Notes under the pieces: model-generated
Database searches by the model: none
Seen by the model: only the letters and a program-made list of their open reading frames with translations
What the model was told of the DNA's origin: nothing
Position numbers and translations under genes: made by a program
Shown here: piece after piece, positions 8,791 to 18,101 of the stretch
Position numbering within the stretch: the stretch's first letter is position 1
How the letters are laid out: every line of letters begins with the position of its first letter
Assembly (NCBI GenBank): GCA_900551445.1
Contig: URWA01000003.1
Location: 62,001 to 126,000 of the forward strand
From: an uncultured Bacteroides sp.
GTDB taxonomy: Bacteria; Bacteroidota; Bacteroidia; Bacteroidales; Bacteroidaceae
Direction of reading: 5' to 3'
Length of the DNA stretch: 64,000 bases

Positions 8791-8845
8791 AAGATGCCGA
8801 AGGGATTTTATAACAAGGAAGGACATAAGGATTGAAAATAAAAAA

Positions 8846-8889
8846 TCCTCCTACCTTTAGCTAGAAAAATCGAAGCTAAGGTAGGAGGA
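8846..8889 (-). terminator. Rho-independent terminator after the fimbrillin operon
   Basis: TCCTCCTACCTTTAGCT and AGCTAAGGTAGGAGGA form a 16-bp stem with one bulge and an 11-base loop. An A-rich flank at 8836-8845 reads as a T-tract on the minus strand. It closes the leftward transcript ending at 8917. Confidence 0.7.
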
Positions 8890-8916
8890 CCTTTGTTATA
8901 TTTCAAGAATTCAAGC

Positions 8917-10497
8917 TTATTCTGCGATATAAGGCTCTAATTTGACATCTGTGATTGAAAGATCTACTTGTTTAGGAGTCGCATCAGCTGTAGCCTGAGT
9001 ACCTGTTGTAGAAATACGTATCTGGATATTCTGATAATCTCCTGCTCCAGTCGTTTCCCACTGCTTATTTCCCAATGATGTCGGACTTCCTGATAATTTC
9101 TTATCAAAATACACATAGAAAGCATAATCAGCCCACTCTCCAGTCAAATCTTTTGTTGAGTTTGTAGCTGTCGGATCTGAAGTGGCATTATTAATGATAG
9201 CAAAAGAAGCATCGTTTGCTGCATTTCTACATACCACATAAATTTTAGCTTTTTCTGTATCTGAAACTGTAAGTTCCTCACCTACCTTCACATCACCTTT
9301 TGCTCTGAAAGACAATTTATATTTAAAGGTATCTCCTGTATAAATGGCCCCCTTATAGAAATAACCTAAAACTGTATTATACCAACTATTCGTATTTCCA
9401 GAACCACCATCTTTGGATGTAGAAATAAAAGTTAAATCAGCCTGTTTCGTCCATTCAGGTACAATAGAACCAGCAGTTTCTACAGCCTTCACCTCAGCAG
9501 TTGAACCATCACTTGCCAAAATGCTGAACCAAGAACTATTCTCCAGATTTACAATGTCATTTGTTCCCATCGCAGAAATCGTTTCTCCGAATTCAGAGAT
9601 AAGAGGAACTTCTTCGATTTCTGCCTGACCTCCATTTGAAGTACCTTCACTCCAGTCATTAATGCTTGCTGAAGTCGTGATGGTAATCTGTGCATCATCA
9701 CCGCCCTGTCCTCCCAAGGTAATAGTCATAGCCAGATACTTTCCTTGTTCAAACTTCATTTCACTGGCATATTTAGCCTGGTACACCTTGCCATTTACGG
9801 AAATTCTGAAAATCGGAGTAGAAGCAGCAATGCTTTGTGCCGGAACAATGGCACGATACTTCAAACCGTTCAGCGCATCCATTGTTACAGCAGCCTTGGT
9901 GGTTCCAGCAGTAACTTTTTCAGCAGTCAAGTCGATGGTGGCATCCGTAACCACGTTCAGAAGTTCTACCGCAGCCCCTTCAGCAGCTCCTTCTCCAGCC
10001 AATGTGACTTCTACCAAAGACAATGCATGATTAAACGTCAGATTTACATTTGTCTGTCCCGCAGTAGCCGCAAGTTTACTATACAAATAGTCGTTCTTAA
10101 TATAGCCATCCGTATCCTGGTTTGTTGCTACCACAGCCGCAATGCTATTTGCCGTCATATCCTCTGCATAAGGATAATATGCATAATAAGTATAGGTTCC
10201 ATCTGCAGAAACATTAATCGGGCCACCCGTCCATGTGGTACCATCTGTAGTAGAATATTTCACATTGGTATATGTTGGAACTTCATTCACAAAAATACCG
10301 ACTGCATCATTAGCCGTAAATGAAGCAGTATAACCCGTTTCTTCCATAGAAACTCTGGAAGACGGTGTGCTTCCAATTCCCATCGTGAAATTTACATTCC
10401 CCCCATTCTGCAAGGTTTGTTCGCTCAGTTCGTTGTTACAAGCAGTCATTGACGCTGCTGCAATGGCTGCAATGAAAATCTTATTCAATGTTTTCAT
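8917..10497 (-). CDS. Fimbrillin-like surface lipoprotein with C-terminal carbohydrate-binding-like domain
   Basis: A 526-residue lipoprotein: MKTLNKIFIAAIAAASMTAC gives Cys20 as the lipidated residue. Residues about 30-280 match the Mfa-like/FimB fimbrillin pattern (VNFTMGIGSTPSSRV, YYAYYPYAEDM, LTFNHALSLVEVTLAG, LKYRAIVPAQSI). After ITTSASINDWSEG comes a second domain (about 310-526) resembling a jelly-roll carbohydrate-binding module (SWYNTVLGYFYKG, YKLSFRAKGDV, WADYAFYVYFDKK, LSITDVKLEPY). It is most likely on the cell surface as a pilus-like subunit or glycan-binding protein. It is a paralogue of the next gene and last in the run. Confidence 0.75.
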   Translation of the reverse strand: MKTLNKIFIAAIAAASMTACNNELSEQTLQNGGNVNFTMGIGSTPSSRVSMEETGYTASFTANDAVGIFVNEVPTYTNVKYSTTDGTTWTGGPINVSADGTYTYYAYYPYAEDMTANSIAAVVATNQDTDGYIKNDYLYSKLAATAGQTNVNLTFNHALSLVEVTLAGEGAAEGAAVELLNVVTDATIDLTAEKVTAGTTKAAVTMDALNGLKYRAIVPAQSIAASTPIFRISVNGKVYQAKYASEMKFEQGKYLAMTITLGGQGGDDAQITITTSASINDWSEGTSNGGQAEIEEVPLISEFGETISAMGTNDIVNLENSSWFSILASDGSTAEVKAVETAGSIVPEWTKQADLTFISTSKDGGSGNTNSWYNTVLGYFYKGAIYTGDTFKYKLSFRAKGDVKVGEELTVSDTEKAKIYVVCRNAANDASFAIINNATSDPTATNSTKDLTGEWADYAFYVYFDKKLSGSPTSLGNKQWETTGAGDYQNIQIRISTTGTQATADATPKQVDLSITDVKLEPYIAE

Positions 10498-10525
10498 CTT
10501 ATTATGATTTTGAGTTTATTCTTAA

Positions 10526-12067
10526 TTATTCCTTTTCAATCAAATTGACATCTGTTATATAAAAAGTTGTATTTTTACTTCTTGGCGCCAGATTTATATA
10601 ATAATCATAAGTTGAAATACTTCCCCACTCTTTATAAGCAGAACTTATATTTCCGCTACCCGAAGCATTCCCCAAAAGAGAAAACTTAAAATTACAACTG
10701 AATTCAGTCCATTCTGTAGATAAAGTAAAGTTCTTAAACGTTTGGTTTTTCTCGCTTTTAATGCTCTCTATTGTAGCTGTTTCAAGAGAGCAGAAGTAAC
10801 CCTCAGTAGGCAATTTTATACATGCCCAAATTTGAGCATCAGCCATATCTGCTTTAGCTTTAAACGACAAAGTATAAATTTTATCAGGCCCTATAATATT
10901 CTCTTTATTAGGATTAAAATAACCTACAAAATTATTATACCAACTACCGTCTCCCTGATAATCAATTTTGATCACATTACCATAAGCAGCATCTGTTATA
11001 AGTTCACAAGTTGTGGTCAAACCACTCTTAATTTCGGAAAACCAAAAACTTTCAGAGTAATTAGCCTGTTTTGGATCCGTCGTCAAAAATTTAAAACTAT
11101 CACTACTAGAATCCTTAAGTTTCAAAGGAATTAAATCAGAATACACTCGATCAACTTGTTCGTCTCCCGGATTTGAAGTGCCCGATTCCCAATCGGTAAT
11201 AGAGCCACCGATGGTCACCTCGTTTCCTTCAGGCAAAGCGTTCAAGCTGTTTACCGTAATCTGCAAAGCCTTTCCTTTGACATAAGAAACAGTTTTATTC
11301 TCTGTAGAAGAATAAGTCACCACATAAGTTTTTCCACCTGCTACCACCGTCAACAGTTTGCTGCCTGAAGCAAGTTCCTGAGCTGGGACGATTGCTCTGT
11401 ACTCCAACTTCTCTGCTGTTTTTTTCATCTTGATGGAAACGGTTTCTCCCGAAGCTGCGCCCACACTGCCGTCTTGTGCATTTACCACCGCTGTAGGCTG
11501 AATGCTTTCCAATGTCACTGCAGCCTCCGTATCTGTGGTAAGACCGTCCTTAATGCCGACCTGCACCATTGCAAAAGCATGGGCAAAATTCAATGACACA
11601 TTGGCGGCTCCTGCTTCTGCCGTAGTATTCTGTGCCGTCAGCACATCATCCTTGCTGAATCCGCCGGTCTGGTCTGCATTGACCGTTACCGAGATATGGG
11701 TTGGGTCAGTCACAGTCTCATCATAAGGATAATACGCATAATAGCTCAGCTGTACGCCGTTTTCTGAGGTAATTGCCGCATCCGATGTCCACTGAGAGCC
11801 ATTATAAGTATATTTTACATTCTTCGCAACCAGCTGGTCACCTTTGTATGCAAACACACCCATCTCATCACCCTCTGTAAAGCTGGTTACTAAAGTCCCG
11901 TCGGCAATGACTGTACGCGACAAGTCTCCGATGCCCGTAGTAAACTTTACCTCCTGTCCGCCATTACCTTCCCCTCCGGCCAGTTGTTCCTCCATTTCGT
12001 TCGAACAAGAAGCCATCATAAACACTCCTGTCAGGAAAAATATCAAGCTTTTTACATTCATTTTCAT
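10526..12067 (-). CDS. Fimbrillin-like surface lipoprotein with C-terminal carbohydrate-binding-like domain (paralogue)
   Basis: A 513-residue lipoprotein with lipobox MMASC (Cys21). It has the same two-part design as its downstream neighbour: fimbrillin-like half (VKFTTGIGDLSRTV, LSYYAYYPYDETV, LNFAHAFAMVQVGI, LEYRAIVPAQELASG) and a C-terminal half with GSWYNNFVGYFNPNKEN, YTLSFKAKADMADAQIWACI and TFYITDVNLIEKE. Shared segments at matching positions show the pair arose by tandem duplication. The spacing of 28 bases to the next gene and 20 from the previous one indicates an operon. Confidence 0.75.
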   Translation of the reverse strand: MKMNVKSLIFFLTGVFMMASCSNEMEEQLAGGEGNGGQEVKFTTGIGDLSRTVIADGTLVTSFTEGDEMGVFAYKGDQLVAKNVKYTYNGSQWTSDAAITSENGVQLSYYAYYPYDETVTDPTHISVTVNADQTGGFSKDDVLTAQNTTAEAGAANVSLNFAHAFAMVQVGIKDGLTTDTEAAVTLESIQPTAVVNAQDGSVGAASGETVSIKMKKTAEKLEYRAIVPAQELASGSKLLTVVAGGKTYVVTYSSTENKTVSYVKGKALQITVNSLNALPEGNEVTIGGSITDWESGTSNPGDEQVDRVYSDLIPLKLKDSSSDSFKFLTTDPKQANYSESFWFSEIKSGLTTTCELITDAAYGNVIKIDYQGDGSWYNNFVGYFNPNKENIIGPDKIYTLSFKAKADMADAQIWACIKLPTEGYFCSLETATIESIKSEKNQTFKNFTLSTEWTEFSCNFKFSLLGNASGSGNISSAYKEWGSISTYDYYINLAPRSKNTTFYITDVNLIEKE

Positions 12068-12087
12068 GAGGTTATTTTTTAAGGTTA

Positions 12088-13083
12088 TTATTTAAGTTCT
12101 TCATTTCCGTCCACTCCTATCTCACCGCTCATCTCCCAGTCATCTACAGTGATCGGATAACTCGTCACTTTCACCGTAGGCACCAGATTCACGTCGATTG
12201 CAATCTCAAACTTCGTATGAATGGCACTGGGTAGCGTGCTTATATAGTCAGCCACATTCAATTCAATGGGAGCAGCTATCGGAGCATTGTTGGCATCCAA
12301 CAACGTAATCACAATTGTCTGACTTACCCCGGCAGCAGGTTCCTCAGCGGTACCTTCTCCTGTTGACACACCTTGTCCCTCCACAGGAAACAACATCGCC
12401 ACAAATTTTCCTTTCTCTAAGGACGTGGCTCCTGAACGAGCTAGCGTACCTGCTTCTGACAACGTAAGCGTTCCTGTTTCCGACTCTGTCAACGTGCCAT
12501 CCAGTACATTCAGGCTTCCTTTCAGAGTCGTATTCCTTATTTCAACCTTCATATTGGAATAGGAAACTTCCGGAGTAATTTCTGCGGAAACCATGGCAAA
12601 CACATGTTTCAATTTGAAATCTGCTTCACGATTATCCTTGCTCAAACCGTTCATCTTGTCAAACTGCAGATTAAACGCCAAATTCTGTTCCGCAGACAAA
12701 TCTATGTTTATCTGATTATCCGTCACGTCATCGACCCGTGGATAATAAGCTGCAAGATCCCTTTTTTCACCGCCAGCAGGAAACATCGGTATGGAATCGT
12801 TGTTTCCCACCGTAAAATAACTGCCGATACCTCCCGAGTTAAATCGGATATTAAAATAAGGTTCCACCACCTGATTTGTCCCTTCTTCCAGCATCGACAC
12901 TCCGATACTCTCTCCTTTCGCATATAAATCGGCGGCCTGATCTGCTTCAAAGCCTACGTTTTGCGCTTTCACCGCCAGCGGATAGGCATTGTCATAGACT
13001 GCAGTCGGGCCCTCATCGTGACTACAGGCAGTCCATAGCAGAGTCAGGAGCAGTGTAAAAATATAATTTTTCTTATTTATCAT
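12088..13083 (-). CDS. Fimbrillin-like surface lipoprotein, short form
   Basis: A 331-residue lipoprotein (MINKKNYIFTLLLTLLWTAC, Cys20). It has the Mfa-like fold signs: YPLAVKAQNVGFEADQAADLYAKGE, AAYYPRVDDVTDNQINIDL, FKLKHVFAMVSAEITP and a final VTSYPITVDDWEMSGE. It lacks the C-terminal carbohydrate-binding-like half of the two following genes. As the first of the three it may be an anchor or tip subunit, which is inference. The 240-base gap upstream, with a possible -7 box, suggests its own promoter separate from the PL8 gene. Confidence 0.7.
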   Translation of the reverse strand: MINKKNYIFTLLLTLLWTACSHDEGPTAVYDNAYPLAVKAQNVGFEADQAADLYAKGESIGVSMLEEGTNQVVEPYFNIRFNSGGIGSYFTVGNNDSIPMFPAGGEKRDLAAYYPRVDDVTDNQINIDLSAEQNLAFNLQFDKMNGLSKDNREADFKLKHVFAMVSAEITPEVSYSNMKVEIRNTTLKGSLNVLDGTLTESETGTLTLSEAGTLARSGATSLEKGKFVAMLFPVEGQGVSTGEGTAEEPAAGVSQTIVITLLDANNAPIAAPIELNVADYISTLPSAIHTKFEIAIDVNLVPTVKVTSYPITVDDWEMSGEIGVDGNEELK

Positions 13084-13179
13084 GCTATCAACGAATTTAT
13101 TAGGTTTCTAGTTTTCATTCATTATTCCAGCAAAGGTTTTCCACTCAGACAAACGTGTTTTCCTTAGTTTCCACCTCTA

Positions 13180-13187
13180 CAAAAATA
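13180..13187 (-). promoter_or_regulatory. Possible -7 box for the fimbrillin operon; rest of the 13084-13323 gap
   Basis: Minus-strand TATTTTTG matches TAnnTTTG, about 97 bases upstream of the start at 13083. No -33 partner is seen. The gap also holds a 9-bp stem CCCTTTTGT/ACAAAAGGG (13214-13253) containing the 12-base palindrome TTTTGTACAAAA (13239-13250). The stem has no T-tract, so it is not an obvious terminator. Confidence 0.3.
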
Positions 13188-13323
13188 CGAATTTCACCAC
13201 CTAAGGAGTATGTCCCTTTTGTTTCAAAAATGTATCACTTTTGTACAAAAGGGTTACCCCTACAAAGCTGGTTAGTCTACTATATATTCTGACAAAACAT
13301 TACTTCGACTACATATCCTGCCG

Positions 13324-15741
13324 TTATTTCTGCTTTGTGAGTTTCACATACACCGGAAGGCCGTTGCGCAACAGACAAGACACCTCTGTATTCCCATTTC
13401 CCATTGTCTTCAGGAAAACACCGGGCACATTGGTTTCCGCCTGCCAGATTCCCTTCAGTTCAATAAATGCAGGAGTCGGAGTCTCTTTCCAATTTTTCTT
13501 ATCCACCATTTTGGGGCGCAGATTAGGATTGGATAAGGCCAAAGACAAATTACCGTTGGCGTCTTTTTCTTCAATCAGCAGCAATTCTGTAGCCGAAGAA
13601 ACCACCTCACCTGCCGTCAGTCCTTTTGCCGGCTTGAAGAACGAGTAAGCTAGCACATTCCGCGGAGCATACTTGATGATATGCAGTGAATCCTGCATTT
13701 CAACCACCGTAAACAGCTCGCCCTTGGTCTGGCGGTCGGCCACACTCTTCATCTTTGCCTCATCGGCAGCAGGCACCACCACAAAGACATACGACTTCTT
13801 CTCCGGTTTCACTCCGTGATTCAGATAAGCCTTGGCGACAACCTCCTTGGCCGGCTTTCCTTCCAACCCTACAGAAGAAGGAGTTTCCTGCTCGTCATAA
13901 ATCACCGTCATCTCATCATGACCTGCCGGAACAAAGTAACCCGTTGATACAGGATTGATCAGCGTCACCGGCTCTGACGAAGCAATAGTCTGCCGTTTTC
14001 CTTTGGTCATGCTCTGACCGTTCACCGTCAACTTATTGTATTGTTTGCTTACCACCGACTGGAAAAGGTTCGTAGCCGTAATCATATTATCGGCATAGTC
14101 TCCTTTCGCAGAAATGCCATTGCCGATACTGAACAGCATGCCGTCAATGGCCAGCACCGACTTGCAGAAGGTCAGATTGGTCGGAGTGAATCGCTGGCTG
14201 CCCCAGTTGTCATCCTGGTCGAATGCAGTGGCAAACAATCCATACTCTTTCATTGATACCGCACCGGCAAAATTACTCGTCTTGGCTTTTTGGTCAAAGC
14301 GGTCCTTGTCGTTCTTGTAAGGCATCATTTCCGCCCAATCCGTATAATGTACCGTCGTACTTCCCGGCATCATGTTCCAGTCCCATCCGGCGCCTTTATT
14401 TTCATTGTTGGCCGGATACCCCGTAGGTACCAACCCACCTTCGTACAGCACCTCCAGTGTTCCGTGACTCTGGTAACGGCCAAAGCGGTTAGTCTTGTTG
14501 TAGATTTCACTTCCCCACAACATGGCCGTCGGCGATTTCATCACGGCCACCCATCCCGGCTGACGATATACACCCGCCGAGCTGTAGTTGTATTGATAGA
14601 AACCGTTGGCATCTACCGCCGGTACCGCATATTTGTCCGACTTAAAGAAGTAGTTATAATAAGCAGCCAGGTCCTTGTCCATGTCTGTACCCAACGCATC
14701 TCCTCCAATCTCAATCAACTGTTCAAACAGTTTCTGGGTGAAAGGCACCTCGATGCTATAAAACGGATGACGACCTGCCATACTGTTGGCATAAATCCGG
14801 TTTTTATCCCCATCCGCACGCACTGCCGTCATATAAAGAGTCACGACAGCCTGTTTCAGTCTTTCGTAGGATTTGGGGTCAATTTTCAATGACGTTCCTT
14901 TAAAGCGGTAGAAGTATTCCACCCACGTTCTGTAAGAATACATATACCCGTTGTAGTGGGCGTTGTGATGGAAGCCCGTACCATCCGGTTTCAGGATATC
15001 CTTGTTGCCCACGTTGTACCGAGTACATACCCGCAGGAAACCAGACAGCAGCTGCAGGTCCTTTATAGCCTGCTGGTCATCCGGATTAGCCAAAGCCAGA
15101 TTGAATACGTAGGGAACAATATTAAAGATATAGTCCGAACTGATCCAGTTCAGGATGGCCTTGTCGCCCTGACGAATCACATCCACCTCCAAGAGTTTCT
15201 GTACGGCTGCAATCATCTTTGCCTTCCGCACATCGTCACATACAGGAATGGTACTCATCAAATCTGTAGGAATCTTTCTTACATCACTATAGTTACTGTA
15301 CACCAGCTTCGGCATACGGATAAAGAAGTTACTTGTGAACAAGAAATCCAGATACAAGTCCAGGTCTGCCTTTCCCGACTTACCGTACTTTAACGCACCG
15401 TATGAGAGCGCACGCACCGTTTTGGCCACATCTCTCAAATGCTGGTTCATGACCTTTTCACCCCACAAATCGGCTCCTGTCACGGTATAATCGCCCGTCC
15501 GTTGCAACATCAGCATCTTCACCGTCATTTGTGCGGCCTTCAACTCGTTCTCCGAGGCCTTCGGTTCCGGGAACTTATATTTTTTGCGGAACTCTTCAAG
15601 TTCCTTCAATTTCGTTTCATCCGTATTCTGGTCGACAGCCTGTACCACTGCATTTGAATTCATGCAGTTTGCAGCAGCATAAACGGCCGGGGACATACTT
15701 CCCATCAACAGCAATACATAAAGATTTCTTTTCATGTCCAT
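13324..15741 (-). CDS. Polysaccharide lyase family 8 (chondroitin/hyaluronan lyase-like)
   Basis: An 805-residue exported lyase with signal peptide MKRNLYVLLLMGSMSPAVYAA (Met3 may be the true start). The alpha/alpha toroid comes first, with active-site segment DGTGFHHNAHYNGYMYSYR (residues 253-271), giving candidate catalytic His259/His262 and Tyr266. Then NRFGRYQSHGTLEVL (418-432) carries the Arg, and WDWNMMPGSTT (453-463) is a PL8 hallmark, followed by the beta-sandwich half. It should cleave uronic-acid links in chondroitin, dermatan or hyaluronan by beta-elimination. It lies 18 bases after the PL29-like gene. No lipobox is seen, so it is probably periplasmic. Confidence 0.87.
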   Translation of the reverse strand: MDMKRNLYVLLLMGSMSPAVYAAANCMNSNAVVQAVDQNTDETKLKELEEFRKKYKFPEPKASENELKAAQMTVKMLMLQRTGDYTVTGADLWGEKVMNQHLRDVAKTVRALSYGALKYGKSGKADLDLYLDFLFTSNFFIRMPKLVYSNYSDVRKIPTDLMSTIPVCDDVRKAKMIAAVQKLLEVDVIRQGDKAILNWISSDYIFNIVPYVFNLALANPDDQQAIKDLQLLSGFLRVCTRYNVGNKDILKPDGTGFHHNAHYNGYMYSYRTWVEYFYRFKGTSLKIDPKSYERLKQAVVTLYMTAVRADGDKNRIYANSMAGRHPFYSIEVPFTQKLFEQLIEIGGDALGTDMDKDLAAYYNYFFKSDKYAVPAVDANGFYQYNYSSAGVYRQPGWVAVMKSPTAMLWGSEIYNKTNRFGRYQSHGTLEVLYEGGLVPTGYPANNENKGAGWDWNMMPGSTTVHYTDWAEMMPYKNDKDRFDQKAKTSNFAGAVSMKEYGLFATAFDQDDNWGSQRFTPTNLTFCKSVLAIDGMLFSIGNGISAKGDYADNMITATNLFQSVVSKQYNKLTVNGQSMTKGKRQTIASSEPVTLINPVSTGYFVPAGHDEMTVIYDEQETPSSVGLEGKPAKEVVAKAYLNHGVKPEKKSYVFVVVPAADEAKMKSVADRQTKGELFTVVEMQDSLHIIKYAPRNVLAYSFFKPAKGLTAGEVVSSATELLLIEEKDANGNLSLALSNPNLRPKMVDKKNWKETPTPAFIELKGIWQAETNVPGVFLKTMGNGNTEVSCLLRNGLPVYVKLTKQK

Positions 15742-15759
15742 GATACTGAGTTTTAAAGG

Positions 15760-18087
15760 TTATTTTAATGCATTCAACCAAGCCGGAACATAGCCCAAGC
15801 GATGTTTCAACTGTGCCTCATAAAGTGAATTCGGAGATACAGGTGCATCCAGGCTCTCATAATACTTTATCTGATTTTCCGCAGTATCGAATGTGATAGA
15901 AACTCCATTCCATCCGACAATAATCGGAGGCATGTTTTTCCACCATTTGTTATTATCATCCCACCAAATCCATTTATTGTTCCATCCGGCATCATAACCT
16001 ACCACAGTGGCAGTCATATTCCAGATAGTAAGGTCGTTCAAATGATTCGGCAGCTGTGCCTCGTCACCTCCTTCCCGCCAAGGAACAAAGCCACCCTGAC
16101 AGATATCAATCAACGTAGCACGCGGCTGGGTGGCATGCGACTCGAAGCAGGAATCATCTCCCCATCTCACGTTCCAGATAACAGCACCCATACTCTGCTT
16201 TGATACCCCGCATCCATGATACTGTCCGATGCCTTCCTTGTATTCTCCCAGCTGATTGCCTCCGGCATTAAGGGCTACATATCCATTGCTATGGTCATAT
16301 ACCTTACCGATAAATACCCGTGAGGAGGCCTGGGAACGAACGGCCGAATGACCTCTGTTGCCCGAGATTTCAATGTCGTATCCCGACACATTGGCACACG
16401 ACACGAAGGAATGAGCCTCACTTACACTCTCAAAGTTGACCCGTCGCATCCATGAATTGGTCAGACGAATCATCTGTATCGGCTTGAAGGCCCCATCATC
16501 ATCGGCACTGCCATGATGCTTGAAGTCTTCCTTGGAGTGTCCCAAGAACTTCAAGTCTTCCACTCCCACATTCTCATAATGCGGATATTTCCGTATCTTC
16601 CATCCCCATCTGGCTTCTATTTTCCGCATAATCGGTTCATAAAAAGTCAAGGTGTTTCCAGAAATATGTTTCACCTGATGGTAATCGTCAATCTGTACCC
16701 CATTGTTGTTCAATTCAGTCCAAGCCGACGAAGTGCCATGAGGAGCCAGTTCTTCGGCCACCAAAACCGGATCATTGTTTTTCAACGACACACATACCCA
16801 GTCACCGACCTTGATGCCTGACGTAGAGGCCACCTCTACCGAGAAACTTCCCTTGGCAGCATCTCCCGTAACTTCCGTCAGGTCGGAGAGTCCTGAATTG
16901 TTCTTGAACTCCAGCAAGTTGGGAGTAGACCACATATCGGAACTGGTCGGATTGTTCTTTACCGCCATTTCAAGAGTTGTTTTGTCTCTTCCAGCCCCTT
17001 TAAATATGATATTGTTCATGGTCAGACGAAGCGTTTCCACCGTTTCGGTGTCATCGCCACCCCGCAAAATGAACTTTCCTTCCGGGAAATAGATAATGGC
17101 ATTGGCATTGTCTCCTCCCACATAATAGCGTAACGTTTTATTCTCATCCGACACTTGCTCCGTACACTTCATCACATCCTTCAGGATGGTAATCAAGGCA
17201 GGACGGTCGGAAACCTCATCTTTTCCATTGGCCCCATAATCTTCCACATTATAGGCTTTGTATACAGCACTTCCCTGGGCACCTCCCATGATATAAGCAT
17301 TGTAATACTTGTTGCCGTTTGCATCCGCAAGAGGATGAGTGAAATCAATTTTCACTTCAGGAGGAGCCACTTCCCCATGCATATATCCGGCATACGAGAA
17401 ATCCAACAACACATTGTCATCCGTCTGCATCAGGAATTTTTTCCATGCATCAGCAGAGGTTGAAGCCGAAGCATCCAAACTCAAAGACAGATTGCCCACA
17501 GCGGCCTGCATGGATAAAATGCCTTCAGTAACCGAAACCGACTTGAACAACGAATAACTGACTGCTGTTTTAGCCTCCAATGAAGGCACGAGGTCGGTGG
17601 ACAGAGTTTTCCACTGCACTCCGTTCAAGGACATTTTCCAGTATCCATCGTCTCCCAACGCAATCTGTGGAGTAAAGACACCTTTTCCCGTCTTTTTCAA
17701 GGCTGGAACCGCATTTCCGCTTCCATCTGTCAAGGAAGACTGCGTACCGTTCAACTGATACACCCAATATCCTGCGTCGTCAATACCCAACACGGGGATG
17801 TCCTTGTCCACTTCAGGAGTTCCTGAAACATTGACCACCCAATTATTATCCAAAGTCAACTTATATCCAGACGTTCCGTCTTCCACATAGTCTACAATAC
17901 TTGCCTCTCCCTCAGCCATCAGCTGGAATGCGGCAATATCAGTATTATATTGTTGCAGCAGGCTTGCCACCTCTGCCGGCTGTTCCGGAACCACAACCGG
18001 CTGCTCCACCACCTCTTTGTCCGAGCAGGAAAGCCCGCACAAAGAAGCTAAAACAATCATTCCAATATTCAGTGTCTTCATAATCAT
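15760..18087 (-). CDS. PL29-like beta-helix surface lipoprotein (DUF4988 N-terminal module, DUF4955-like)
   Basis: A 775-residue lipoprotein (Cys21 after CGLS). The N-terminal part (about 30-170) holds the repeated module with DGTSGYKLTLDNNWVVNV, DDAGYWVYQLNG and DDGYWKMSLNG, shared with the three upstream lipoproteins. Residues about 280-775 form a right-handed beta-helix beginning YNVEDYGANGKDEVSDRPAL, with IIYFPEGKFILRG and many Asn/Gly turns. This architecture matches the family called PL29 in B. thetaiotaomicron (BT3328, a chondroitin/dermatan/hyaluronan lyase). The assignment is from memory of that family, so activity is inferred. It is probably the surface endolyase feeding SusCD. Confidence 0.7.
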   Translation of the reverse strand: MIMKTLNIGMIVLASLCGLSCSDKEVVEQPVVVPEQPAEVASLLQQYNTDIAAFQLMAEGEASIVDYVEDGTSGYKLTLDNNWVVNVSGTPEVDKDIPVLGIDDAGYWVYQLNGTQSSLTDGSGNAVPALKKTGKGVFTPQIALGDDGYWKMSLNGVQWKTLSTDLVPSLEAKTAVSYSLFKSVSVTEGILSMQAAVGNLSLSLDASASTSADAWKKFLMQTDDNVLLDFSYAGYMHGEVAPPEVKIDFTHPLADANGNKYYNAYIMGGAQGSAVYKAYNVEDYGANGKDEVSDRPALITILKDVMKCTEQVSDENKTLRYYVGGDNANAIIYFPEGKFILRGGDDTETVETLRLTMNNIIFKGAGRDKTTLEMAVKNNPTSSDMWSTPNLLEFKNNSGLSDLTEVTGDAAKGSFSVEVASTSGIKVGDWVCVSLKNNDPVLVAEELAPHGTSSAWTELNNNGVQIDDYHQVKHISGNTLTFYEPIMRKIEARWGWKIRKYPHYENVGVEDLKFLGHSKEDFKHHGSADDDGAFKPIQMIRLTNSWMRRVNFESVSEAHSFVSCANVSGYDIEISGNRGHSAVRSQASSRVFIGKVYDHSNGYVALNAGGNQLGEYKEGIGQYHGCGVSKQSMGAVIWNVRWGDDSCFESHATQPRATLIDICQGGFVPWREGGDEAQLPNHLNDLTIWNMTATVVGYDAGWNNKWIWWDDNNKWWKNMPPIIVGWNGVSITFDTAENQIKYYESLDAPVSPNSLYEAQLKHRLGYVPAWLNALK

Positions 18088-18101
18088 TAAACCTATAACG
18101 T

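Noticed and set aside
13214..13253. Terminator after the PL8 gene
   Set aside because: The 9-bp stem has a 22-base loop and no T-tract in either direction, and it lies upstream of where PL8 transcription would arrive from only one side; support is too weak.
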